Source: Hansschlegelia zhihuaiae (GTDB lineage Bacteria; Pseudomonadota; Alphaproteobacteria; Rhizobiales; Methylopilaceae). Taken from it: a stretch of DNA of 64,000 bases. The notes below the pieces were generated by a model that saw only the letters and a program-made list of their open reading frames with translations, did not search any database and was not told the DNA's origin. The stretch covers positions 3,115-67,114 of the forward strand of contig NZ_RYFI01000022.1 in the NCBI RefSeq assembly GCF_004103825.1, read 5' to 3'. Of the stretch, positions 1 to 10,177 are shown in pieces; within the stretch, counting starts at the first letter, position 1; each line of letters begins with the position of its first letter. The position numbers and the translations under genes are program-made.

Positions 1-2
1 GC

Positions 3-3000
3 GAGGCGGATCTGCTGGAGCAGATCGGCAGGCTCGAAATCCATCACCTCGCGGGCGCCGGCGGAGACCTGTCCTTCGCCCTCGTGTCCGACGGCGTGGA
101 CGCGAGAGAAGAGACCCTCGACGGCGACGCGGCGCTGCTCGCAGTCGCCAGCGAGGCGATCGCGCGGTTGAACCGGCTCCACGGGCCGACCGCCGGCGGC
201 GATCGCTTCCTGCATCTCCATCGACGGCGACTGTTCAACGTCGATGAAGGCGTCTGGATGGGCTGGGAGCGGAAGCGCGGCAAGCTGCACGAACTGAACC
301 GGCTGCTGCGCGGCGCGACCGACACGACCTTTTTGCCAGTCGACGGCCGCCCGCCGCATGTCCCCACCGGCGTTCGCTACGTCATCACGCTCGACGCCGA
401 TACGAGGCTGCCGCGCGACGCCGCCATCCGGCTGATCGGGAAGATGGCTCACCCGCTGAACCGGCCGACCTTCGATGCGGTCGGGCAGCGGGTCGTCGGC
501 GGCTACGGCATCCTGCAGCCTCGGGTCACGCCCTCGCTGCCGATCGGACGCGAAGGCTCGGCCTATCAGCGCGCATTTTCGGCGCCCGGCGGCATCGACC
601 CCTACGCGGCCGCGGTCTCCGACGTCTATCAGGACCTGTTCGGAGAAGGCTCCTACACGGGCAAAGGAATCTACGACGTCGACGCTTTCGAGGCGACGCT
701 CGCAGGGCGCACGCCCGATAACGCGATGCTGAGCCACGACCTGTTCGAGGGCGTGTTCGCCCGGGCGGGCCTCGCATCCGATGTCGAGGTGATCGAGGAC
801 TTTCCCGCCCGATACGACGTGGCGGCGCGCCGCCAGCACCGATGGACGCGCGGCGACTGGCAGCTGCTGCCCTGGATTCTCGGCGTCGCGCAGGGGCGTT
901 CCGGCATTCCGTCGGTGGGGCGCGGGAAGATGCTGGATAATCTCCGTCGTTCGCTGGTCGCTCCGGCCACGATGGCGACGCTCGCCGCGTGCTGGCTGTC
1001 GCCGCCGCCCGCGGCGCTGTGGGGCGTGCTGTTCGTGATCGCGGCGCTCGCCATTCCGGCGGCGCTTCATCTGCTCTTCGCGGTCGTGCCGAGCCGGTCG
1101 GGGATCCATATCGGCAACCACAACCGAATGCTTCTCGCCGACCTGCGGCTCGCGGCGACGCAGGTCGGGCTCTCGCTGGCCTTTCTGCCCGACCAGGCGT
1201 GGCGCATGGGCGACGCGATCCTGCGCACGCTCACACGCGTGTTCTGGACGCGGCGTCTGCTGCTCGAATGGACGACGGCAGCCCAGTCGACGGCAGCCCC
1301 GAGGCTGAATCTGCCCGGCTTCTACCGGATGATGGCCGGCGGAACAGGCCTCGGACTTGGGCTCGCCGCGCTCTGCTTGGCCCTTGCTCCGGGCTCCTGG
1401 GCGCTGATCCTGCCGTTTGCGATCGCCTGGGCCGCGGCACCTGCGATCGCGCTCTGGATCAGCCGCGCTCCAAGCGCGTCTGCGGCGCTTGCGCTTTCGG
1501 CGGACGACGCCGTCGAGCTCCGGCTGATCGGCCGGCGGACATGGCGCTTCTTCGAGACCTTCGTGACGCCGGCGGACAACATGCTGCCGCCGGACAACTT
1601 CCAGGAAGATCCTCGCCCCGTCGTCGCACGCCGAACGTCGCCTACCAACATCGGCCTTTATCTGTTGTCCGCCGTGGCGGCGCGCGACTTCGGATGGGCG
1701 GGGACGACCGCGACGGTCGAGCGGATCGAGGCGACCCTCGCGTCGCTCCGTTCGCTTCAGCGGCACCGCGGCCATTTCCTGAATTGGTACGGCACCGAAA
1801 GATGCGACGCGCTCCTCCCGGCCTACGTCTCGACGGTCGATAGCGGCAATTTCGCAGGTCATCTCATCGCGCTTGCGCAGGCCTGCGAGGAGTGGGCGGC
1901 CGAGCCTGTCTCGCCCAATGCGCGGCAGGGGCTTGGCGACGATCTGGAGTTCGCGCGCCAGGCGCTCGCGACGCCGCCTTACGCCGGCGGCGCGCGAGTC
2001 GGTCAGGCCAGCGCGATCCTTGACGAGATAGACGCCCATCTGAAGGGTGCGGTCGCGATCCCGGTGCTTGCGCCCGTTCTGACGCGCCTCGCGGACAAGG
2101 CCGCGAAGATCGCTCAGGAGCGTCCGCCACCGGCGGACAGCGAGCACGCGTCGGATTTCGGCTTCTGGATCGGAGCGTTCGCCCGCGCCGCGACCGAGCA
2201 TGCCCGCGATCTTGCGGTCGACGGCTCCGCGATCGGCGACCGGCTGGCCGCCATCGCGACCATGGCCCGCGCGACCGCGCTTGCGATGGACTTCGCCTTC
2301 CTGCTCGATCCCGAGCGAAAGCTGCTCTCGATCGGATATTCGCTCGCGGACAACCGGCTGGATCCGAGCTGCTACGACCTGCTCGCCTCCGAGGCGCGCC
2401 TCGCGAGCCTGTTCGCCATCGCCAAGGGCGACGTCCTGACCCGGCACTGGTTCCGCCTCGGCCGGACCGCCACTCCCATCGGCGGCGGCTCCGCGCTGAT
2501 CTCCTGGTCTGGGTCGATGTTCGAGTATCTGATGCCGTCGCTCGTCATGCGCGCGCCGGCCGGAAGCCTTCTCGACGAGACCAACCGGCTCGTGGTGCGC
2601 CGTCAGCAGGAGTACGGGCGCTCGCTCGGGATCCCGTGGGGCGTCTCGGAATCCGCCTACAACGCCCGCGACCTCGAATTCACCTACCAGTACCTCAACT
2701 TCGGCGTGCCGGGACTCGGCCTGAAGCGTGGGCTGGCTGAGAACGTCGTCGTCGCGCCCTATGCGACGGGGCTCGCGGCCATGGTCGATCCGCAAGGCGC
2801 CCGCGCCAATTTCGCCCTTCTGGCCGAGATGGGCGCAACCGGCCGCTACGGGTTTTACGAGGCGCTCGACTTCACGCGAGCGCGTCTGCCGAAGGGCGCC
2901 AAGCTCGCGCTCGTACGCAACTACATGGCCCACCATCAGGGCATGACGATCGTCTCGATCGCGAATGTCCTGCAGGACGGCCGCATGCGCGCCCGGTTCC

Positions 3001-6000
3001 ACCGCGAACCGATGATTCAGGCCTCCGAACTGCTGATGCAGGAGCGCATGCCGCGCGACGTCGCCGTCGCCCAGCCGCGGGCCGAGGAGGTCAAGGCCTC
3101 GGTCAAAGAGACCCTCGGGGCCTTCGCCGCGCGGCATGTCACGCCGGCCACGGGCGGCGCGCCCGTCACCCATGTGCTGTCGAACGGCCGCTACGCCGTG
3201 ATATTGACGGCGGACGGGACAGGCTACAGCCGCTGGCGGGATCTCGCCGTGACCCGCTGGCGAGCCGACGCGACGCGCGACGATCTCGGATCGTTCGTCA
3301 TCCTGCGTGACGTCGGAAGCGGTCGGGTCTGGTCGGCCGGCGCGCAGCCCATCGGCTCGCCCGCGGATCACCAGGAAGTCGTGTTCGGCGAAGATCAGGC
3401 GACCTTCATCCGCCGCGACGGGCCGCTCACCACGACCATGGAGGTCATCGTCTCGGGCGAGGTCGACGGCGAGGTCCGACGCGTCACGCTGACGAACGCG
3501 GGACGCGCCGCGTTCGAGGTCGAGCTGACCTCCTACGCCGAGATCGTGCTCGCGCCGCCGGCGGCCGACGCCGCGCATCCGGCTTTCGCGAAACTCTTCG
3601 TCGAGACCGAACATCTGGCCGAGTTCGGCGCGCTGGTGGCGACGCGCCGGCCCCGGGCGCATGGCGAACCGGCGGTCTGCGCCGCGCATTTCGCGGTCGT
3701 CGAAGGCGAAGCCTCGGCCGATCCGCAGCACGAGACCGACCGCGCTCGGTTCCTCGGCCGGAGCCTCGCGCCGCGCGACGCGTTCGCGAGGCGCGCCGAA
3801 AGTCCGCTGTCGAACACGGTCGGCGCAGTGCTCGACCCTGTCTTTTCCATTCGTCGCCGGGTGTCCGTAGAACCCGGCGGCGTCGTCCGCGTCGCGTTCT
3901 GGACGATGGCTGCGACGTCGCGCGAGACGTTGCTCGATCTCGTCGACGCGCATCTCGACCGGAGCGCCTTCGACCGCGCGAAGACGCTGGCCTGGACGCA
4001 GGCTCAGGTTCAGCTTCGCCACCTCGATGTGACCGCCGATGAGGCGGCCGATTTCCAGCGGCTTGCGGCGCCGCTGCTCTATCCTGACCCACGCTTTCGC
4101 GCGACGTCAGACGTGATCGAGCGGGGCGCGGGTCCGCAGTCCGGGCTCTGGCCGCACGCGATCTCGGGCGACCTGCCGATCGTCCTGCTCCGGATCGACG
4201 ACGTCGAGGATATGGAGCAGGTCCGCCAGCTTCTGCGAGCGCATGAATACTGGCGGATCAAGCGCATCAGCGTGGATCTCGTCATCATCAACGAGCACGC
4301 CTCGTCCTATCTCCAGGACCTTCAGGTCGCGATCGACACGGCGGTCCGCAGCAGCCAGTCTCGCCCGCGCCTGGGCGACGCGCCCGCGCAAGGTTCCGTC
4401 CATGCGCTGCGCGCCGATCTCCTCACCGCCGAAGCCCGCGACCTGGTTCTGTCGGTCGCCCGTGTCGTGCTGGTCGCCCGGCGCGGTCCCATTTCGGCGC
4501 AGATGTCCCGGCTTCCGGCGTCGCTTCCGCGTCCGGAGCCTGGCGAGCGTCCGAAGCCGCTTGCGAGAGGCTCGTCGTCGGCGGCGGCCCGAGCCTCCGA
4601 AGGTCTGGAATTCTTCAACGGCCTCGGCGGCTTCGCCAAAGACGGCCGGGAATACGTCACGATCCTCGATGGTGGCCGGACCACGCCCGCCCCCTGGATC
4701 AACGTGATCGCCAATCCGGCGTTCGGGTTCCATGTCTCGGCGGGCGGCAGCGGCTTCACATGGTCGGAAAACAGCCGCGAGAACCAGCTGACGCCGTGGT
4801 CCAACGACCCGGTCGCGGACCCCGCCGGCGAGGCGATCTACGTCCGCGACGACGAGACAGGCGAGGTCTGGACCCCGACGGCGCAGCCGATCTGCGACGG
4901 CGGTCTCTACGTCGCCCGCCACGGCTTCGGCTACAGCCGGTTCGAGCATGAGGCGAACGGCGTCGCGCTAGAGCTGACGCAATACGTGGCCGTCGCTGAC
5001 CCGATCAAGATTTCGCGTCTGAGGCTCCGCAACACGTCTGGACGGCCGCGCCGTCTGTCGGTCACCGCCTTCGCCGAATGGGCGCTGGGGACGTCGCGGG
5101 CCAGCGGGGCGCCGTTCGTCGTCACCGGGATCGACGCGGCGACCGGCGCGCTGTTCGCTCGCAGCCCCTGGGGATCGGCCTTCCCGGGACGCGTCGCGTT
5201 CGCCGATTTTGGGGGCCGACAGACCGCATGGACGGGCGATCGCACGGAGTTCCTCGGCCGCCATGGCGGATCCGACGCGCCGGCCGCCCTGTTCCGCGCC
5301 GCGCCGCTTTTCGGGGCGGTCGGTGCCGGTCTCGACCCCTGCGCGGTGCTGTCGACGGTGGTTGTCCTGGCCGCCCACGAGAGCGTCGAGGTCGTTTGGC
5401 TGCTCGGCCAGTGCCGGTCCGACGAAGACGCGCGCGCGCTCGTCCTGCGTTATCGCGACGCCGATCTCGACGACGCGTTGGCGCAGGCGACGGATCGGTG
5501 GAGCACGCTGCTGGGCGCCGTGCAGGTCCGCACGCCCGACAGGGCGATGGACATCATGCTGAACGGCTGGCTGCTCTATCAGGCGCTCGGCTGCCGGATC
5601 TGGGCGCGCTCGGGCTTCTATCAGGCGAGCGGCGCCTATGGGTTCCGCGACCAGATGCAGGACGGCATGGCGCTGTCGTTCGCCGATCCCTCCGAGACCC
5701 GCCGCCATCTTCTGCGCGCGGCAGGACGGCAGTTCCCGGAAGGCGACGTGCAGCATTGGTGGCTGCCGCATTCCGGCCAGGGCGTCCGCACCCGCATCTC
5801 GGACGACCGGGTGTGGCTCGCCTATGCGGCCGCGACCTATGTGGCGACGTCCGGAGACGCCGCCGTGCTCGACGAGGAGACGGCGTTCCTCGACGGCCCG
5901 CAGCTCAAGCCCGGCGAACATGACGCCTTCTTCCAGCCGATGGACTCCGGCGAGCGAGCCTCCGTGTTCGAGCACTGCGCGCGCGGTCTCGACCAGTGCG

Positions 6001-7073
6001 TCGTGCTGACCGGCGCGCATGGCCTCCCACTGATGGGAACCGGCGATTGGAACGACGGCATGAACCGCATCGGCGAGGGCGGCCGGGGCGAAAGCGTGTG
6101 GCTCGGCTGGCTGTTCATTCGCACGGTCGCGCTGTTCGCGCCGCTCGCCGACGCCCGCGATCCCCTGCGCGCAGAACGATGGCGGGCGCATGCGGAGCGG
6201 GTCCGCGCCGCGATTGAGCGCGAGGCTTGGGATGGCGCGTGGTACCGTCGCGCGACCTTCGACGACGGTACGTGGCTCGGCTCGGCGTCGAGCGACGAAT
6301 GCCGGATCGACTCGATCGCGCAGTCCTGGGCTGCGCTGTCCGGCGTCGCCGACCCTGCGCGCGCCGAACAAGCGATGGAATCGGTCGACCGCCATCTCAT
6401 TCGCCGCGACGACCGCATCGCAGTGCTGTTCGACCCGCCCTTCGCATCCACACCCCGTGATCCCGGCTACATCAAGGGGTATCCGGCGGGACTGCGTGAG
6501 AACGGCGGCCAGTACAGCCACGCCGCGATGTGGACTATCCTCGCCTTCGCCGAGCTTGGCGAAGGCGCCAAGGCTCACGAACTGTTCGCCATGCTCAACC
6601 CCATCGGCCATGCGAGCGACCCAGCTGCGGTCGATCGCTATAAGGTCGAGCCCTATGTCGTCGCGGCTGACGTCTATTCGGTCACGCCGCATGCAGGACG
6701 CGGGGGCTGGACCTGGTACACGGGCTCTGCCGCCTGGATGTACCGCGCCGGGATCGAGGGTATTCTCGGCCTCGCCCGGGAGGGGAACGCGATGAGGATC
6801 GCCCCCTGCATTCCGGACGTCTGGCCCGGTTTCGAGGCGACGGTCGCGGTCGATGGAACCTCCTGCAAGGTGTTCGTCGTCCGGACCACGGAGGCGGACG
6901 CTCGCGCGACATTGGATGGACAGCGCCTCGACCTCGTCGCAGGCGGGATCCGCATCCCGCTCGACGGGCGCCTGCACGAAGCGAGATTGTTCCTGCCGAG
7001 CGCCCGGGCAGGCGTCGAAAACCGGTCCTTCGCAGCACTGGCGGTCGGCGGCGCGGCCGCGCCGCCAACGTGA
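3..7073 (+). CDS. ndvB: Cyclic beta-1,2-glucan synthase, 5'-truncated by window edge
   Basis: The frame is open from the first bases, so the gene begins upstream; about 2,350 residues are visible of a family usually near 2,800. This inner-membrane enzyme makes cyclic beta-1,2-glucans of the periplasm (osmoadaptation, host interaction). The visible part starts within the glycosyltransferase domain (TLDADTRLP, then QHRWTRGDWQLLPW, the QxxRW-like site), followed by hydrophobic membrane segments (roughly 970-1470 nt), a glucoamylase-like region, and C-terminal GH94 phosphorylase-like repeats with GTGDWNDGMNRIG and ENGGQYSHAAMW. Those domains initiate, elongate, control length and cyclise the glucan. 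No frameshift is visible. Family assignment is secure; the true start is not in the window. Confidence 0.95.
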   Translation, partial: EADLLEQIGRLEIHHLAGAGGDLSFALVSDGVDAREETLDGDAALLAVASEAIARLNRLHGPTAGGDRFLHLHRRRLFNVDEGVWMGWERKRGKLHELNRLLRGATDTTFLPVDGRPPHVPTGVRYVITLDADTRLPRDAAIRLIGKMAHPLNRPTFDAVGQRVVGGYGILQPRVTPSLPIGREGSAYQRAFSAPGGIDPYAAAVSDVYQDLFGEGSYTGKGIYDVDAFEATLAGRTPDNAMLSHDLFEGVFARAGLASDVEVIEDFPARYDVAARRQHRWTRGDWQLLPWILGVAQGRSGIPSVGRGKMLDNLRRSLVAPATMATLAACWLSPPPAALWGVLFVIAALAIPAALHLLFAVVPSRSGIHIGNHNRMLLADLRLAATQVGLSLAFLPDQAWRMGDAILRTLTRVFWTRRLLLEWTTAAQSTAAPRLNLPGFYRMMAGGTGLGLGLAALCLALAPGSWALILPFAIAWAAAPAIALWISRAPSASAALALSADDAVELRLIGRRTWRFFETFVTPADNMLPPDNFQEDPRPVVARRTSPTNIGLYLLSAVAARDFGWAGTTATVERIEATLASLRSLQRHRGHFLNWYGTERCDALLPAYVSTVDSGNFAGHLIALAQACEEWAAEPVSPNARQGLGDDLEFARQALATPPYAGGARVGQASAILDEIDAHLKGAVAIPVLAPVLTRLADKAAKIAQERPPPADSEHASDFGFWIGAFARAATEHARDLAVDGSAIGDRLAAIATMARATALAMDFAFLLDPERKLLSIGYSLADNRLDPSCYDLLASEARLASLFAIAKGDVLTRHWFRLGRTATPIGGGSALISWSGSMFEYLMPSLVMRAPAGSLLDETNRLVVRRQQEYGRSLGIPWGVSESAYNARDLEFTYQYLNFGVPGLGLKRGLAENVVVAPYATGLAAMVDPQGARANFALLAEMGATGRYGFYEALDFTRARLPKGAKLALVRNYMAHHQGMTIVSIANVLQDGRMRARFHREPMIQASELLMQERMPRDVAVAQPRAEEVKASVKETLGAFAARHVTPATGGAPVTHVLSNGRYAVILTADGTGYSRWRDLAVTRWRADATRDDLGSFVILRDVGSGRVWSAGAQPIGSPADHQEVVFGEDQATFIRRDGPLTTTMEVIVSGEVDGEVRRVTLTNAGRAAFEVELTSYAEIVLAPPAADAAHPAFAKLFVETEHLAEFGALVATRRPRAHGEPAVCAAHFAVVEGEASADPQHETDRARFLGRSLAPRDAFARRAESPLSNTVGAVLDPVFSIRRRVSVEPGGVVRVAFWTMAATSRETLLDLVDAHLDRSAFDRAKTLAWTQAQVQLRHLDVTADEAADFQRLAAPLLYPDPRFRATSDVIERGAGPQSGLWPHAISGDLPIVLLRIDDVEDMEQVRQLLRAHEYWRIKRISVDLVIINEHASSYLQDLQVAIDTAVRSSQSRPRLGDAPAQGSVHALRADLLTAEARDLVLSVARVVLVARRGPISAQMSRLPASLPRPEPGERPKPLARGSSSAAARASEGLEFFNGLGGFAKDGREYVTILDGGRTTPAPWINVIANPAFGFHVSAGGSGFTWSENSRENQLTPWSNDPVADPAGEAIYVRDDETGEVWTPTAQPICDGGLYVARHGFGYSRFEHEANGVALELTQYVAVADPIKISRLRLRNTSGRPRRLSVTAFAEWALGTSRASGAPFVVTGIDAATGALFARSPWGSAFPGRVAFADFGGRQTAWTGDRTEFLGRHGGSDAPAALFRAAPLFGAVGAGLDPCAVLSTVVVLAAHESVEVVWLLGQCRSDEDARALVLRYRDADLDDALAQATDRWSTLLGAVQVRTPDRAMDIMLNGWLLYQALGCRIWARSGFYQASGAYGFRDQMQDGMALSFADPSETRRHLLRAAGRQFPEGDVQHWWLPHSGQGVRTRISDDRVWLAYAAATYVATSGDAAVLDEETAFLDGPQLKPGEHDAFFQPMDSGERASVFEHCARGLDQCVVLTGAHGLPLMGTGDWNDGMNRIGEGGRGESVWLGWLFIRTVALFAPLADARDPLRAERWRAHAERVRAAIEREAWDGAWYRRATFDDGTWLGSASSDECRIDSIAQSWAALSGVADPARAEQAMESVDRHLIRRDDRIAVLFDPPFASTPRDPGYIKGYPAGLRENGGQYSHAAMWTILAFAELGEGAKAHELFAMLNPIGHASDPAAVDRYKVEPYVVAADVYSVTPHAGRGGWTWYTGSAAWMYRAGIEGILGLAREGNAMRIAPCIPDVWPGFEATVAVDGTSCKVFVVRTTEADARATLDGQRLDLVAGGIRIPLDGRLHEARLFLPSARAGVENRSFAALAVGGAAAPPT

Positions 7074-7242
7074 GGAATGGGATACGCTCGGCGGCCCTCA
7101 ATTCGGGCGCTTGGACCTCCCCGGCTTCGCGCCGGCTCTCCTGCTTTCCCAAAACCTCGGCCTGCAGCGAGATGGTCGCTAACCAGCCCTTGTGCGCCAT
7201 CCATTTAACATCCATATCCCATCCAGACGGATGGAGAATGCG

Positions 7243-7659
7243 ATGCCCTCAGCGCCAGCGACTCGTGACAAAGGCGGCGAGACCGAGAAGATCACGGTCA
7301 ATCTCGGCCATGTCGATCTGGGGCGTGTGGACCTGTTGGTGCAGGAGGGGTTCTACTCGAACCGCACCGATTTCATCCGCACCGCCATCCGCAACCAGCT
7401 CGGCGTCCACGGCGAAGCCGTCAGCCAGTCGATCGCGCGGAACACGCTCGAACTTGGCCTGCGTGATTTCACCCGCGCCGATCTCGAGGCGATACGGGCC
7501 GCCGGCGAGACGCTCCACATCAAAGTCGTCGGCCTCGCCCGCATCGGGCCCGACGTGACCTCGGAGCTCGCGCTCGCGACCATCGGCTCCATCACCGTCC
7601 TCGGCGCGCTCCAAGCCAGCGCCGAGATCAAGGCCGCATTGGCCGATCGCATTCAGTAG
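7243..7659 (+). CDS. Ribbon-helix-helix (CopG-like) regulator, copy 1
   Basis: Small DNA-binding protein with an RHH-like segment near residues 15-55 (KITVNLG..., FYSNRTDFIRTAIRNQL) and a C-terminal half ending in a hydrophobic stretch (LATIGSITVLGALQAS). The start at 7243 is preferred because GGAG lies just upstream; an in-frame ATG at 7231 and GTG at 7192 are alternatives. It sits 30 nt before the esterase gene and is probably co-transcribed with it. An inverted paralogous pair lies at 18612-20252; about four of five residues match by eye and even the start region is alike. Likely role: local regulator of the esterase gene (inference). Confidence 0.75.
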   Translation: MPSAPATRDKGGETEKITVNLGHVDLGRVDLLVQEGFYSNRTDFIRTAIRNQLGVHGEAVSQSIARNTLELGLRDFTRADLEAIRAAGETLHIKVVGLARIGPDVTSELALATIGSITVLGALQASAEIKAALADRIQ

Positions 7660-7689
7660 GGCAACGCGCCCGCCAAAAGGATCATCGTG

Positions 7690-8886
7690 ATGAACACGCA
7701 ATTCGCCACGGCCATGCGCCGGGCGTCGCAGCAGATGCGCGCCCAAAACCTCGCCGAAGCCACGCGGCTGATCCAGGAGGCCCTCAACGGTCGTCCGCGC
7801 GTCGACAATGTCGAGAACGACGCAACGCCGCGTCGCGAAGAGCTGCTGTCATCGGTGGCGCGAGAGGACGTCGCGAGCGCGGCCGGCGGCGCCGATCGTC
7901 TCGCTCGCATGCGGGCCCCCCTCGGCGACCCGCTATGCGCTCTCAGGCAGGACCAGATGAATCCCGACGCCTTCGCTGGACTTCCGGGCATGGCCTCCTC
8001 GGGACTGCAGACGCGAGCGCCATCCATTCCGCATGGCGCCCGCTTCGAAACCCGCAGCTTCTCCTGCGCGGCGGGATCCCGATCGTACAAGCTCTATGTT
8101 CCGGCCTCTGCAGCCGTGCGACCGCGCGGACTTGTCATCATGCTGCACGGCTGCACGCAGAACTCGAACGACTTCGCGCTCGGCACAGGTATGAACGAGG
8201 TCGCCGAAGCGCGGGGTTTCGCGGTCGCCTATCCCGGCCAGACCCGGTCGGACAACCCGTCGTCATGCTGGAACTGGTTCGAGCCGAAGGACCAGCGTCG
8301 GGGGGCCGGAGAGCCTGCGATCCTGGCGGGCCTCACTCAGGAGATCGTCGCCGAGTTTGGAATCGATCCCGCACAGGTCTTCATAGCCGGGCTATCGGCC
8401 GGCGGCGCGATGGCGGCCGTGATGGCCGAGACCTATCCGGAACTCTACGCCGCCGTCGGCGTCCATTCCGGACTCCCGACCAACGCCGCCAAGGACGTGG
8501 TCTCGGCCTTCGCGACGATGCGTGGAGACCCGAAGGCGACGCATCCGAAACGCGGCGGGCGACGGGCGGTGCGCGCCATCGTGTTCCAGGGCAGCGCCGA
8601 CAAGACCGTCCATCCGTCGAACGCCGAGCGGATTATGGACGCAGCGACGCCGGACGCTGCGACCGTCTTCACTCGAAAGGTCGCAGGGCTGTCCGGACGA
8701 CGCGGCGCCACCATCACGGTCGTGTCGGATCCTGCCGGCGAGACGGTCGCCGAGCGCTGGCTGGTGGACGACGCGGGTCACGCGTGGTCCGGAGGTCGCG
8801 CCGGCGGAACCTATGTCGATCCGAACGGTCCTGACGCATCAGCGGAAATGATGCGCTTCTTCCTCCGCGAAACCCTACGGAGCTGA
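7690..8886 (+). CDS. PHB-depolymerase-family esterase, copy 1
   Basis: Alpha/beta-hydrolase of the Esterase_phd / poly(3-hydroxyalkanoate) depolymerase family. The oxyanion region is IMLHGCTQNSNDF, the nucleophile elbow GLSAGGAM, the Asp region FQGSADKTVHPSNAERIM and the catalytic His in HAWSGG. A conserved N-terminal leader of about 35 residues (FATAMRRASQQMRAQNLAEA) precedes a variable linker and the catalytic domain; no clear signal peptide. GTG at 7687 is an alternative start to ATG 7690. It follows the RHH gene directly and has an inverted paralogue at 18612-19805. The substrate is not known: family members include PHB depolymerases and feruloyl/acetylxylan-type esterases. Confidence 0.85.
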   Translation: MNTQFATAMRRASQQMRAQNLAEATRLIQEALNGRPRVDNVENDATPRREELLSSVAREDVASAAGGADRLARMRAPLGDPLCALRQDQMNPDAFAGLPGMASSGLQTRAPSIPHGARFETRSFSCAAGSRSYKLYVPASAAVRPRGLVIMLHGCTQNSNDFALGTGMNEVAEARGFAVAYPGQTRSDNPSSCWNWFEPKDQRRGAGEPAILAGLTQEIVAEFGIDPAQVFIAGLSAGGAMAAVMAETYPELYAAVGVHSGLPTNAAKDVVSAFATMRGDPKATHPKRGGRRAVRAIVFQGSADKTVHPSNAERIMDAATPDAATVFTRKVAGLSGRRGATITVVSDPAGETVAERWLVDDAGHAWSGGRAGGTYVDPNGPDASAEMMRFFLRETLRS

Positions 8887-9012
8887 GGCGTCCGGGGGAC
8901 GGGAGCATGTTATCGCACCACTGGAAATGTTATTTTCTGACCCCTCTGCGGACACCAGGAAGGTCCGGTTGTTGGCGAGCCCGTTGAGGGTCCCCCGGAT
9001 TTGTGTCCGGTC
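8887..9012. other. Gap between esterase and IS element, possible IS relic
   Basis: 126 bp without a gene. It contains two related strings (TGTTATCGCACC at about 8909 and TGTTATTTTCTGACC near 8929) that look like the repeated end of another insertion sequence. The minus frame running out of the IS-interrupted small gene (see 10178-10348) is open here (reads ...TLNGLANNRTFLVSAEG), so part of this gap may be old coding sequence. Both readings are low confidence. Confidence 0.25.
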
Positions 9013-9030
9013 TGAATGTGAGGCTCCGGG

Positions 9031-9064
9031 CCTCATTGGCCGGGGTTAACCCCGGCCAATGAGG
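9031..9064. repeat. 34-bp perfect palindrome at IS 3' end
   Basis: CCTCATTGGCCGGGGTT is followed directly by its exact complement AACCCCGGCCAATGAGG, centred between 9047 and 9048. The orfB stop codon lies inside it. There is no T-run after it, so it is not a classic terminator; it could form a cruciform or protect the transposase mRNA end. Confidence 0.85.
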
Positions 9065-9868
9065 CGAATTCGTTGGGCGTCATCCAGCCCAAGGACGTGT
9101 GAGACCGGCTCTCGTTGTAGTCCCGCCGCCATGCCTCGATCTTGGCCCGAGCATCGTCGAGCGACAAGAACCAATGGGCGTCGAGGCATTCCGCCCGGAA
9201 CTTGCCGTTGAAGCTTTCGACGAAGGCGTTATCGGTCGGCTTGCCCGGTCGCGAGAAGTCGAGCGTGACGCCGTCTCGTAGGCCCAGCGGTCGAGCGTCT
9301 TCGAGACGAACTCCGGACCGTTGTCGACCCGGATCGTCTTCGGGGCGCCGCGGACCGCCGCGATCTCGCACATGGCGAACGCGACCTGCTCGCGCTTGAT
9401 CCCCTGGTCGACCTCGATCTTCAACACCTCGCGGGTGTAAGAATCGACGACCGTCAGCGCCCGCAGCCGGCGGCCGTCAAACAGGGCGTCGGACACGAAG
9501 TCGATCGACGACAGGTCGTTCGGCGCGCCGGGCGGCGTTCTGGCCTCCCGCATGGCCGCGGTCACGTGCCGACGCGGCCGCTTGAGCCTGAGGCCCAGGC
9601 CATCCTCGCGATAGAGCCGATGCACCCGCTTGTGGTTCACCGCCCGGCCCTCCCGTCGCAGCAGGATGTAGATCCGGAAATAGCCATACCGCACCCGGAC
9701 CCGCGCGAGATCGCGGATGCGCATCAGAAGAGGCGTCTGATCGGCCTTGACCGAGCGGTAGCGCACCATGCGCCGGTGGGCGTTCAGCACGGCGCAGCTC
9801 CGCCGTTCGCTGCCCCCATGGGCCGACTGCACGTAACGCACGATCTCGCGCCGCCGGGCAGGCCTCAA
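9033..9868 (-). pseudogene. IS3-family transposase orfB, frameshifted
   Basis: DDE integrase-type transposase. In the first frame the first Asp region ([16 protein letters not shown]) and the second ([16 protein letters not shown]) are read, then the frame is lost at about 9271-9279; the rest, with the catalytic Glu region ([20 protein letters not shown]) and the C-terminus ([13 protein letters not shown]), continues in the next frame. One missing base after the codons for WAYE explains this. Synthesis normally needs -1 frameshifting from orfA. The product would lack the third catalytic residue, so the gene is dead. Confidence 0.9.
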
Positions 9869-10149
9869 ACTTTTCTTGCCAGGACATCCTGCAGGATGTG
9901 CTTGTCGAGGCTGAGATCGGCCACCAGCCGCTTCAGCTTGGCGTTCTCCTCCTCGAGCTGCTTCAACCGCCTCAGCTCGCCGACGCCCAGGCCGCCCTAC
10001 TTGCTCTTCCAGCGATAGAACGTCTGCTCCGAAATCCCCATCCGCCGGATCCCCTCAGCCACAGGCCTTCCCGTCTCCGCCTGCTTCAGCGCATACGAGA
10101 TCTGCTCTTCCGTAAACTTCGACTTCTTCGTCGCCAGCTCCTTTCTCAT
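9865..10149 (-). pseudogene. IS3-family orfA (helix-turn-helix), nonsense mutation
   Basis: 95 codons from ATG at 10149 to TGA at 9865, starting MRKELATKKSKFTEEQIS with helix-turn-helix motif RMGISEQTFYRWKSK. Codon 51 is TAG where the family usually has Tyr (WKSKYGGLG), a single-base change. The downstream part is still typical (a leucine-rich LKQLEEENAKLKRLVADLSL segment) and ends at an A-rich slippery region (AAGAAAAG) that would send ribosomes into orfB. Seen directly from the codons. Confidence 0.85.
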
Positions 10150-10177
10150 CAGGGTCAGAAAGCCGGAAAACTCTCAT

